From NCBI GenBank assembly GCA_005888335.1, contig VAWY01000086.1, forward strand, positions 1-40,493: a stretch of 40,493 nucleotides of DNA, in the 5' to 3' direction. Origin of the DNA: Actinomycetota bacterium. GTDB lineage: Bacteria; Actinomycetota; Thermoleophilia; Solirubrobacterales; Solirubrobacteraceae. The notes under the pieces are model-generated. The model was not told where the DNA came from and searched no databases. It worked only from the letters and a program-made list of their open reading frames with translations. Every line of letters starts with the position of its first letter. The first letter of the stretch is position 1. Below, piece after piece: positions 15,194-22,913 of this stretch. The position numbers and the translations under genes were made by a program.

Positions 15194-15994
15194 GCGCGGC
15201 TGGTCCTCCTCGCGCGCCGCCGCGGCGCGCATGACGTCGACCGGCGGGTCGATGCCGGTCCAGATCGCGAACGAGCGCGCGCCCTGCTGGACGAGGACCT
15301 CGAGGCCGTCGGCGCACGGCAGGCCGCGCGCGCGGGCGGCGCGGACCAGCGCGGTGCCGCCGGGGCGGTAGACGAGGTCGACGACCGCGCCCACGCGGTC
15401 GAGGTCCCGCGGGTCGACGGGCAGCGCGTCCGGGTCGTCGAGGCCGACCGAGGTGCAGTTGACGAGCAGGTCGGCCGGCTCGGGCGCCGCGGCGACGCGG
15501 GCGCCGAGCGCGGCGGCGAGCGCCTCGGCGCGCTCGCGCGTGCGGTTGAAGACGGCGACCTCGCGCGCCGCGGCCTCGCGCAGCGCGTAGACCGCGGCGC
15601 GCGCGCTGCCGCCGGCACCGAGGACGAGCGCGGTGCCACCCGCGATCGCGACCGGCAGCGCGGCGAGCAGGCCGGGGGCGTCGGTGTTGTCGGCGGCGAT
15701 CGGGCCGTCCTCGCGGAACGTGAGCGTGTTGGCCGCCCCGATCGCGCGGGCGGCCGGCGTCGCCTCGTCGGCGAGGGCGAGCGCGGCCTCCTTGTGCGGC
15801 ACGGTGACGTTCGCGCCGGCGAACCCGGCGCCGGGCAGGGCGCGCACGGTCTCGGCGAACAGCTCGGGCGGCACCGGCAGCCGCTGGTAGCGCCAGCCGG
15901 CGAGGCCGAGCGCGGCGAACGCCGCGGCGTGCATTTGCGGCGAGCGGCTGTGGGCCACCGGCCAGCCGAGGACGCCGAGGCGCTTGCGCGTCAA
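15188..15994 (-). CDS. aroE: Shikimate dehydrogenase
   Basis: The 268-residue enzyme reduces 3-dehydroshikimate with NADPH. Visible are the substrate loop GWPVAHSRSPQMHAAAF, ANVTVPHKEAA with the catalytic Lys, AANTLTF, NTDAPGLLAAL with the catalytic Asp, the nucleotide loop VLGAGGSARAAVYAL, FNRTRERAEAL (NADP-type Asn-Arg-Thr), and the C-terminal DGLEVLVQQGARSFAIWTG. The TTG start at 15994 overlaps the mltG stop as TTGA, so it is coupled to mltG and is the last gene of alaS-ruvX-mltG-aroE. It is convergent with rnd, overlapping it by 6 nt. Confidence 0.95.
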   Translation of the reverse strand: MTRKRLGVLGWPVAHSRSPQMHAAAFAALGLAGWRYQRLPVPPELFAETVRALPGAGFAGANVTVPHKEAALALADEATPAARAIGAANTLTFREDGPIAADNTDAPGLLAALPVAIAGGTALVLGAGGSARAAVYALREAAAREVAVFNRTRERAEALAAALGARVAAAPEPADLLVNCTSVGLDDPDALPVDPRDLDRVGAVVDLVYRPGGTALVRAARARGLPCADGLEVLVQQGARSFAIWTGIDPPVDVMRAAAAREEDQPRL

Positions 15995-17901
15995 CAGTCG
16001 ACGGGCGAGCGGCCGCCGAGCTTGGTGCGCATCGCGTTGTAGGCGCGCACGTCGCGCTGGAACTGCGCGTCGGTGGCCGAGAAGGCGTGGGCGCCGTGCG
16101 CGCACGGCTTGAGCACGTAGTAGAGGTAGGGCACGCGAGCGGGATGGGCGGCGGCCTGGATGGAGGCGAGCCCCGGGTTGCCGATCGGCGTCGGCGGCAA
16201 GCCGGTGTGCTTGCGCAGGTTGTACGGGCTGTCGCGGTTGAGCTCGGACTGGCGCAGCGGGCTGCTCCAGTTGCCCGTCGCGTAGCGGATCGTGGCGTCG
16301 ATGCTGAGCGGGATGCCGTCCTTGAGGCGGTTGTAGATGACCGCGGCGATGAGCCGCCGGTCGCGCGGGACCTGCGCCTCGCGCTCGACCATCGACGCGA
16401 TGGTCAGGACGTCGAAACGTGACAAGTTCGCGCGCCTGGCCCGGCCCATGTTCACCTTGGCGAAGTTCGCGCGGAACGCCGTGAGCTGCTCGTCGACGAG
16501 CTCCTGTGCTGTGGCCTTGCGCTCGGGCAGCTCGTAGGTGGCGGGGAACAGGAAGCCTTCGAGGCTCGTCGTCCCGCGCGGAGCGCCGAGGTCGGCGGGC
16601 GGGCGCCGGCCGGTCGCGGTGAGGTAGTCGCCGCGGATGCCGGCCTGGCGGAGAAGCGGTGCGGTCTCGCGCCGCGAGCGGCCCTCGGGGATGGTGACGC
16701 TGACGGTCGGCGCGGCGCCGGGATTCGTCGTCAGGACGGCGATCGCGTCGGCGTAGCTCATGTCGCGCTTGAGCGCGAAGGCGCCCGACTTGAAGTCGCC
16801 GCGCTTGCCGGCCAGGGCGGCGCGCAGCGCGAAGAGGCGTCCGTCGTCGACGACGCCGCGCGCCTCGAGCAGGTTGCCGATCTGGCGGGCGGTCGTGCCG
16901 TTGGGGATCGTGAGGCGGACCTCGCCGTGGCCCGGTCCCTTGAACGGCTGGAAGAGCTCGACGAGGAAGGCGATCGCGACGGCGGCGGCGCCGAGCGCGA
17001 CGAGGGCGAAGAACCGCAGCAGCCACCGCCGGCGGTGGCGCGGCTCCGGGCCGCGCGCGGGCGGAGCGGGCGGGCCGTTGCGCGGGCGGCGCGGCGGCGC
17101 GGGCGGCTGGCGGGCCGCCGTGCGGGGCGGCAGCGGAGGCAGGTCCCGGCCGAGCACCCGCCCGGGCGACTCCTCGGCGGCGCGCCGCGCGCGCAGGCCG
17201 AGCCGCGGGCGGGCCGGATCACTTGACCGGCCGCGACCGTTCGCCGACGGCGCCCCGGCGACCGCCGCAGTCGCCGCCGGGGGCGGAGCGTCCTCTTCAT
17301 GCGGGACGAGGGGATCGCCGTGCGGCCGCGGAGGATCGGCCGGCTCGGGGTCCTCGTGCGGCACGCGCTCGGGCGCGGCCCCGGGCGCCAGCGGATCGCC
17401 CTGCGGCGGCTCCGGATCGGCGGCTACCCATTCGTCGGTCGCCGCCCAGCTGCGCCCGCGGCCGCGCGCGGAGGCGGCGGCCGCCTCGTCGTGCGGGATC
17501 CGGGCGGCGAGGGGTTCGACATCGGGCGGGGCGACGCGGAGGGACGGCGGCGGAGCAGCGTACGGCGGCGGTTCCGGCTCACGCGCGGCGGCGAGATCGG
17601 GCGGCAACGCGGGCGGGGGCGGACCGGCGGACGGCGGCGGCTCCGGCGACGGCGGCGAGGGCGCGGGCTCAACGGGCGCGGCCGGCTCGCGGTCGACCTC
17701 GTTCGCGGCGGCCGGCTCGTCCCAGTCCGGCTCCCGCGTCGCGGCGAGCTCCTCGGCCCCCGCGGGCTCGCGCCGCTCGGCCACCGCGGGCGGCGGCGGC
17801 TCCGGGAGCCCGCGCCGGCGCGCGTCGCGGACCGCGCGGGCGTGCGCCCGCTGTTCGGGCGTGCGTTGGGACAGACGTTCCTGTCGGCGGAAGAGAGCCA
17901 T
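15991..17901 (-). CDS. mltG: Endolytic murein transglycosylase MltG with a long Pro-rich cytoplasmic N-terminus
   Basis: The 636-residue protein has a disordered Pro/Ala/Glu/Arg-rich region of about 300 residues, one transmembrane helix (WLLRFFALVALGAAAVAIAF) and a periplasmic/extracytoplasmic YceG domain: VRLTIPNGTTARQIGNLL (LysM-like subdomain), SLEGFLFPATYEL, IASMVEREAQ with the catalytic Glu, IYNRLKDGIPLSIDATIRY and TGLPPTPIGNPG. MltG cuts nascent glycan strands and helps release them from synthesis. The long N-terminal tail may bind a partner in actinobacterial growth, but no domain is recognised. The ATG at 17901 is 49 nt after the ruvX stop. Confidence 0.94.
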   Translation of the reverse strand: MALFRRQERLSQRTPEQRAHARAVRDARRRGLPEPPPPAVAERREPAGAEELAATREPDWDEPAAANEVDREPAAPVEPAPSPPSPEPPPSAGPPPPALPPDLAAAREPEPPPYAAPPPSLRVAPPDVEPLAARIPHDEAAAASARGRGRSWAATDEWVAADPEPPQGDPLAPGAAPERVPHEDPEPADPPRPHGDPLVPHEEDAPPPAATAAVAGAPSANGRGRSSDPARPRLGLRARRAAEESPGRVLGRDLPPLPPRTAARQPPAPPRRPRNGPPAPPARGPEPRHRRRWLLRFFALVALGAAAVAIAFLVELFQPFKGPGHGEVRLTIPNGTTARQIGNLLEARGVVDDGRLFALRAALAGKRGDFKSGAFALKRDMSYADAIAVLTTNPGAAPTVSVTIPEGRSRRETAPLLRQAGIRGDYLTATGRRPPADLGAPRGTTSLEGFLFPATYELPERKATAQELVDEQLTAFRANFAKVNMGRARRANLSRFDVLTIASMVEREAQVPRDRRLIAAVIYNRLKDGIPLSIDATIRYATGNWSSPLRQSELNRDSPYNLRKHTGLPPTPIGNPGLASIQAAAHPARVPYLYYVLKPCAHGAHAFSATDAQFQRDVRAYNAMRTKLGGRSPVDC

Positions 17902-17950
17902 GCCGTCGTCCCGCGCGGCGGCGGCGGTCGACCACGCGGAGTCGCGCAGG

Positions 17951-18358
17951 TTAGCCCGGGTGCCCGCCGGAACGCGTCGCGAGCCAGTCGTCGAGCAGGA
18001 CGGCCGCCGCGCGCGAGTCCTCCGATGACCGCGCCCCCGCTGCACTGCGCGCCGCGATGCGCGTCGTGAACCGCTCGTCGTAGAGCTCGACCGGCACACC
18101 GCCCAGCCGCGAGCGCAGCCGCTCGGCGAACGCCCGCGCCTCGGCGGTCTGCGCCGTGTCCGCCCCGGACAGCCCCAGCGGCAGCCCGACCACGACGCGC
18201 TCGGCGCCCGTCTCGCGCACGACGGTCGCCAGCCGGTCGATCCCACGGCGGGTGTTCGCGCGCACGACCGGCTCGAGCGGCGTCGCAAGCGTCCCCGTCG
18301 GGTCGCTGACCGCGACGCCGCAGCGGGCGCTGCCGTAGTCCAGCGCGAGGACCCTCAA
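17951..18358 (-). CDS. ruvX: RuvX/YqgF-type RNase H-fold resolvase/pre-16S rRNA nuclease
   Basis: The RNase H fold is recognisable: VLALDYGSARCGVAVSDPTG with the first catalytic Asp, VVVGLPLGLSGADTAQT with the GLP motif, and ELYDERFTT with a second acidic position, then a C-terminal helix ending in DDWLATR. YqgF family members process 16S rRNA 5' ends and have been proposed as Holliday junction resolvases. The TTG at 18358 gives a normal 135-residue length; a GTG at 18436 would add 26 residues of low-complexity sequence. Neither has a good ribosome-binding site. The 18359-18521 gap to alaS contains no other gene. Confidence 0.9.
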   Translation of the reverse strand: MRVLALDYGSARCGVAVSDPTGTLATPLEPVVRANTRRGIDRLATVVRETGAERVVVGLPLGLSGADTAQTAEARAFAERLRSRLGGVPVELYDERFTTRIAARSAAGARSSEDSRAAAVLLDDWLATRSGGHPG

Positions 18359-18521
18359 GACGTGATCGGCTGCGTGGCCCGCGTGCCCGACGGGCCCCGG
18401 ATCGTGGATGCCGGGCGCCGCGCGCGCGACCGGCACAGTGCTAGCGGCACGGGCCGGTCGCGTGCGTGGCGATCCGGCGCCGCGAGACGGTGTCCGTCGG
18501 GTGCGCGGGTCGCGCAGCCGG

Positions 18522-21146
18522 TCACGAGCGCAGCGCGCGCTCGATGGCCTCGCGCGCGACGCCGAGCGCCTCGTCGAGCTTCGCCGGGTCGCGGCCGCCG
18601 GCCTGCGCCATCGTGTCGCGACCGCCGCCGCCCCCGCCCGTCACCTGCGCGGCCAGCCGAACGACGTCGCCGGCCCGCACGCCGCGTGAGACGAGCGCCG
18701 GCGCCACCGAGGCGACGAAGGCCACCTTGCCTTCCCCCGCCGCGCCGAGGACGACCGCCGCGTCGCCGAGCTTGGGCTTGACGCGGTCGAGCACGTCGAG
18801 CAGCGCCTTCTGGTCGGCGGCGCCCGGGACCCGCGCCGTGAGCACGCGCGCGCCGTCGACCGCCTCGGCCTCGCCGAGCAGCGCCTCGACGTCGACGGCC
18901 GCGCCGCCGGCGCCGGCCGCGCCCTTGGCCGCCGCCTTCGCCTTCGCCTGGAGGTCGGCGAGCTTGTCGGGGACGTCCTCGGGTCGTGTGCGCAGCAGCG
19001 AGGCCGCCTCGCGCAGCAGGTCGTCGTGCGTGCGCAGGAGCTTGACCGCCTCGGGCCCGGTCACCGCCTCGATGCGCCGCACGTTGGCCGCGCTGGACGT
19101 CTCCTGGGTCACGCGGAAGACGCCGATCTCCGCCGTCGAGCGCACGTGCGTGCCGCCGCACAGCTCGCGCGAGAACGACCCGTCACCGACCTCGACCATC
19201 CGCACGACGTCGCCGTACTTCTCCCCGAACAGGGCCATGGCGCCGAGCGAGCGCGCCTCGGCGAGCGTCGTCTGGATCGCGCGCACCGGCCAGTTCTCGA
19301 GGATCCACGCGTTGACCTGGTCCTCGATGTCGCGCAGCTCCTCGGAGCTCAGCGCGCTGCCGTGCGTGAAGTCGAAGCGCAGCTTGTCGGGACCGACGTA
19401 CGAGCCCGCCTGGCGCACGTGCGTGCCGAGCCGCCGGCGCAGCGCGGCGTGCAGGAGATGCGTGGCCGTGTGGTTGGCCTCGGTCGCGTGGCGGAACGCC
19501 GGGTCGACGCGCGCGACCACGCGCTCGCCCGGCTCGAGCTCGCCCTGGTCGACCTCGACGACGACGGCCTGGTCCTCGCCGCCGCCGAGCTTGACGACGT
19601 CGACGACGCGCGCCCGGCAGTCGCCGTGCTCGCACTCGACCACCCCGACGTCGGAGATCTGCCCGCCGCCGGCGGCGTAGAACGGCGACTCGGGGAGCTT
19701 GACGACCACCCGCCCGTCGTCGCGCACGACCGCGCCCACGGTCGTGTGCGCCTCCAGCGTCTCATAGCCCACGAACTGCGACGGCGGCCCCTCCAGCCGC
19801 AGCCCCGGACCCTTCATGACCTGCGGTCCACCGGCCGCCCGGGAGCGCTCGCGCGCGGCCTCGCGCTCGCGCTCGTAGCCGTCGATGTCGAGACCCAGAC
19901 CGGCCTGCTCGGCGAGCTCGCGCGTCAAGTCGAGCGGGAACCCGTAGGTGTCCTCGAGGCGAAAGACGTCCTCGCCGCCCAGGCCCTCCTCCCCGTTCTC
20001 TCGCGCGCGCTCGATGAGCTCCTCGAGCAGCCGCGTGCCGCGCTCGAGCGTCCGCCCGAACGCCTCCTCCTCGGCGGACAGCCACAGCTCGATCGCCTCC
20101 CACTGGTCGTCGAGCTCGTGATATGCGCCGCCCATCAGCTCGCGCACCCGCTCGGCGAACCGCGGCAGGAACGCCTCCTCGATCCCGAGCATCCGCCCGC
20201 GCTGGATGGCCCGGCGCATGATCCGCCGCAGCACGTAGCCGCGCCCCTCGTTGGACGGCACCACGCCGTCGGCGACCAGGAAGGTCATGCCGCGCGTGTG
20301 GTCGGCCAGCACGCGCAGCGCGCGATCGACCTCGCCGCTCTCGCCGTGGCGCCGGCCGCTGAGCTCCTCGCCCAACTCGATCAGCGGCGCGAACTGGTCG
20401 GTCTCCCACAGCGACCGCTTGCCCTGGAGGATCGTCGCCATCCGCTCGAGCCCGAGGCCGGTGTCGATGTTCTGCGCCGGCAGCGGCGTGAGCACCCCGA
20501 CGGGGTCCTGGTTGAACTGCATGAAGACGAGGTTCCAGTACTCCAGGAAGCGCTCGTTCTCCTCGCCGGGCAGGTCGTCGGGCGAGCCGAACTCCAGCCC
20601 GCGGTCGAGGTAGAGCTCCGAGCACGGCCCGCACGGGCCCGTCGGCCCGGACTGCCAGAAGTTCTCCGAGCGCGGGCACAGGACGATGCGCTCGCGCGGC
20701 ACGCCAACCGCCTCCCACGCCGCGATCGCCTCCTCGTCGGGTCCGAGCCCGAGCTCCTCATCGCCCTCGAAGACCGTGATCCAGATGTCCTCGGGCTTGA
20801 AGCCGAAGCCCTCCAGCGACAGCTCCCAGGCGAACTCGACAGCGCCCTGCTTGAAGTAGTCGCCCACCGAGAAGTTGCCGAGCATCTCGAAGAACGTCAG
20901 GTGCCGCGCGGTCGTCCCGATGATGTCGATGTCGGCGGTCCGGAAGCACTTCTGGCAGCTGGTCAGGCGCGGATGCGGCGGCCGCTCGAGCCCGAGGAAG
21001 TACGGCTTGAGCGGCTGCATGCCCGCGATGTTGAGCAGCACCGACGGGTCGTACGAGGACGGAACCAGCGAGGCAGACGGCAGGCGCTTGTGATCGCGCT
21101 GGGCGAAGTACTCGAGGAAGCGCTCGCGGATCTCGGCGGTCGTCAC
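18522..21146 (-). CDS. alaS: Alanyl-tRNA synthetase
   Basis: The 874-residue class II enzyme is full length: EIRERFLEYFAQRDHKRLPS at the start, TFFEMLGNFSVGDYFKQ (motif 2 region), SGPTGPCGPCSELY, GLGLERMATILQG (motif 3), the editing domain with HTATHLLHAALR and CGGTHVRSTAEIG (zinc-binding His and Cys), and a C-terminal oligomerisation/DHHA1 part with GGGGGRDTMAQAGG. It charges tRNA(Ala) and clears mischarged Ser and Gly. It is the first gene of alaS-ruvX-mltG-aroE. The GTG start at 21146 lies 9 nt after TAGACT and lacks a ribosome-binding site. Confidence 0.97.
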   Translation of the reverse strand: MTTAEIRERFLEYFAQRDHKRLPSASLVPSSYDPSVLLNIAGMQPLKPYFLGLERPPHPRLTSCQKCFRTADIDIIGTTARHLTFFEMLGNFSVGDYFKQGAVEFAWELSLEGFGFKPEDIWITVFEGDEELGLGPDEEAIAAWEAVGVPRERIVLCPRSENFWQSGPTGPCGPCSELYLDRGLEFGSPDDLPGEENERFLEYWNLVFMQFNQDPVGVLTPLPAQNIDTGLGLERMATILQGKRSLWETDQFAPLIELGEELSGRRHGESGEVDRALRVLADHTRGMTFLVADGVVPSNEGRGYVLRRIMRRAIQRGRMLGIEEAFLPRFAERVRELMGGAYHELDDQWEAIELWLSAEEEAFGRTLERGTRLLEELIERARENGEEGLGGEDVFRLEDTYGFPLDLTRELAEQAGLGLDIDGYEREREAARERSRAAGGPQVMKGPGLRLEGPPSQFVGYETLEAHTTVGAVVRDDGRVVVKLPESPFYAAGGGQISDVGVVECEHGDCRARVVDVVKLGGGEDQAVVVEVDQGELEPGERVVARVDPAFRHATEANHTATHLLHAALRRRLGTHVRQAGSYVGPDKLRFDFTHGSALSSEELRDIEDQVNAWILENWPVRAIQTTLAEARSLGAMALFGEKYGDVVRMVEVGDGSFSRELCGGTHVRSTAEIGVFRVTQETSSAANVRRIEAVTGPEAVKLLRTHDDLLREAASLLRTRPEDVPDKLADLQAKAKAAAKGAAGAGGAAVDVEALLGEAEAVDGARVLTARVPGAADQKALLDVLDRVKPKLGDAAVVLGAAGEGKVAFVASVAPALVSRGVRAGDVVRLAAQVTGGGGGGRDTMAQAGGRDPAKLDEALGVAREAIERALRS

Positions 21147-21155
21147 GAACGGCGA

Positions 21156-21161
21156 AGTCTA
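21156..21161 (-). promoter_or_regulatory. -10 box TAGACT of alaS
   Basis: TAGACT on the minus strand, inside CATCTAGACTTC, ends 9 nt before the alaS GTG. The identical hexamer stands 9 nt before mnmA and upstream of the tRNA gene. Confidence 0.45.
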
Positions 21162-21244
21162 GATGCAGCTTCGCGTGCCCAAACCCGTGCGGATGCGCCG
21201 CGCGCCACCGTATCCCGCGCGCGAGGGCGAAGCCTCCAGCCGCC

Positions 21245-22861
21245 ATGGCCGGACCACGTCAAGCCGAGGTGCGCGGCACAGCGGCGCTCGAGCGCGTCGT
21301 GTCGCGCGCCCGCGCCGGCCTCGGCGCCGACCGCGCGGCGCTGGTCCTGCGCGAGGACGACGCGCTGCTGCTCGCCGCGGGCGACGCCGGAGCCGAGGAC
21401 CTCGCCGCCCGCGTGCTCGAGGCCGGGCGCCCCGTTGTGGTGCGCGACGCCCGGGGCGCGTCCGCGGGCGCGCCCGTGCACGCGGAGGGGACGCTGCGCG
21501 GCGCGCTGTGCGCGTGCGCGCGCGACCCCGAGCGCGGCTTCGACGAGGCGGACCTCGAGCTGCTCGGCGAGCTCGCCGCGCTGGCCGGCGACCTGCTCGA
21601 CCAGGCCGCGGGGCGCGCGCGCCTCGAGGGCGCCGTGCAGGCGGGCGTCGAGGCGCTGAGCGGCCTGCTCGACCTGCGCGACGGCACGGTGCCGCGCGGC
21701 GCCGGCGAGATCGTCTCGCTCGTGCGCCGCGTCGCCGACCGCCTGGTCGAGGCCAACCCCGGCGCGGCCGACGAGCTGCGCGAGCTGCTGCGCGAGCACG
21801 GCGTGGCGCGCCCGGCGGGCGGCCGGTTCGCGCGCCGCACCCAGCCGACCGCGCCGCCGCGGCAGGCGCTCGCAGGCGCGTTCGAGCGCCTCGAGCGCCT
21901 GCCCGCACTCGCCGAGCCGCGCGACCGGCTCCTGCGCCGGCTGCGCGAGGAGCCGCTCGTGGTCGGCGAGATCGTCGCGACGATCGAGTCCGACCTCGCG
22001 CTGGTCATCGCCGTGCTGCGCGCGGCCAACCTCGTCGCCCCGCGGCCCGGGCGCGGCGTCGCTTCGGTCCCCGAGGCGATCCGCGGACTCGAGCTGCGCG
22101 GCCTGGAGATCCTCGTCTCACGGATCCCCGCGGTCGACTTCTTCCAGCGCTCGCCCGCGTGGCGCACGCCGGCCGAGCGCTTCCGCCTCCACGCGCTGGC
22201 GGTGCAGGCCGCCGCCGGGCGCCTCGCCGACGAGCTCGGCCACGAGGACGCCGACGAGCTCGCCGTGGCCGCGCTGTTGCACGACGTCGGCAAGCTCGTG
22301 CTGGTCGACGCCTACCCCGGCTATCCCGAGCGGGTGCACGGCTCGGCAGCGACGCCCGAGGAGCGCCTGCGCGCCGAGCGGCGCGAGCTGGGCATCGACC
22401 ATGCGCTGGTCGGCGGCGTGCTCGTGCGCCGCTGGGGGCTGCCGACGCGGCTCGGGACGGCGATCGAGCGCCATCACGCGCCCGACGCCGAGGGACCGGC
22501 CGCGCTGCTGCGCCTGGCCGACCTGCTGGCCCACTACGCCCACGGCCGGCCGATCGACCCGGGCGCGCTGCTGCAGGCCTCGCGCCGGGTCGGCCTGGCG
22601 CCGCAGGCCCTGCGCCGCGTGATGTACGAGCTGCCCGGCGGCGGCGTGCGCCGCCGGGCGCGCGAGCCCTCGCCGCTGACGCCCAAGGAGCTCGAGGCGG
22701 TGCGCGGGCTGGCCGAGGGCAAGCTCTACAAGGAGATCGCGGCCGCGCTCGGGGTCACGACGAGCACGATCCGCAGCCACCTGCACGCGGCCTACCGCAA
22801 GATGGGCGCGGCCGACCGCGCGCAGGCGGTGCTCATCGCGGCTGAGCGCGGCTGGCTGTGA
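21245..22861 (+). CDS. GAF-HDOD-LuxR regulatory protein
   Basis: The 538-residue protein combines three modules. Residues about 10-120 look like a GAF sensor domain (RAALVLREDDALLLAAGD, FDEADLELLGELAALAG). Residues about 210-440 form an HDOD domain (LPALAEPRDRLLRRL, GEIVATIESDLALVIAVLRAAN) that retains an HD pair at His346-Asp347 in LLHDVGKL and a later IERHHAP, so phosphohydrolase activity is possible. Residues about 475-535 form a LuxR-type HTH (LTPKELEAVRGLAEGKLYKEIAAALGVTTSTIRSHLHAAY). It probably reads a signal and controls transcription, but no target is visible. It is divergent from alaS (98-nt gap) and its stop starts a bipartite hairpin element. Confidence 0.88.
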   Translation: MAGPRQAEVRGTAALERVVSRARAGLGADRAALVLREDDALLLAAGDAGAEDLAARVLEAGRPVVVRDARGASAGAPVHAEGTLRGALCACARDPERGFDEADLELLGELAALAGDLLDQAAGRARLEGAVQAGVEALSGLLDLRDGTVPRGAGEIVSLVRRVADRLVEANPGAADELRELLREHGVARPAGGRFARRTQPTAPPRQALAGAFERLERLPALAEPRDRLLRRLREEPLVVGEIVATIESDLALVIAVLRAANLVAPRPGRGVASVPEAIRGLELRGLEILVSRIPAVDFFQRSPAWRTPAERFRLHALAVQAAAGRLADELGHEDADELAVAALLHDVGKLVLVDAYPGYPERVHGSAATPEERLRAERRELGIDHALVGGVLVRRWGLPTRLGTAIERHHAPDAEGPAALLRLADLLAHYAHGRPIDPGALLQASRRVGLAPQALRRVMYELPGGGVRRRAREPSPLTPKELEAVRGLAEGKLYKEIAAALGVTTSTIRSHLHAAYRKMGAADRAQAVLIAAERGWL

Positions 22862-22904
22862 GGATCGACTTCGTCGCTCCTCAGTGCGCGAACTTCGTTC
22901 GCGC
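22861..22904 (+). repeat. Bipartite hairpin element, copy 2 (3' of the HDOD gene)
   Basis: Hairpin 1 at 22861-22881 (AGGATCGAC, loop TTC, GTCGCTCCT; one mismatch) and hairpin 2 at 22886-22904 (GCGCGAAC, loop TTC, GTTCGCGC). Its first base is the last base of the HDOD stop codon. Read in the direction of the preceding gene, it has the same order, length (44 nt) and second hairpin sequence as copy 1 after aroC. It lies between convergent genes, 9 nt before the mnmA stop. Confidence 0.75.
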
Positions 22905-22913
22905 GGGTGCCGT

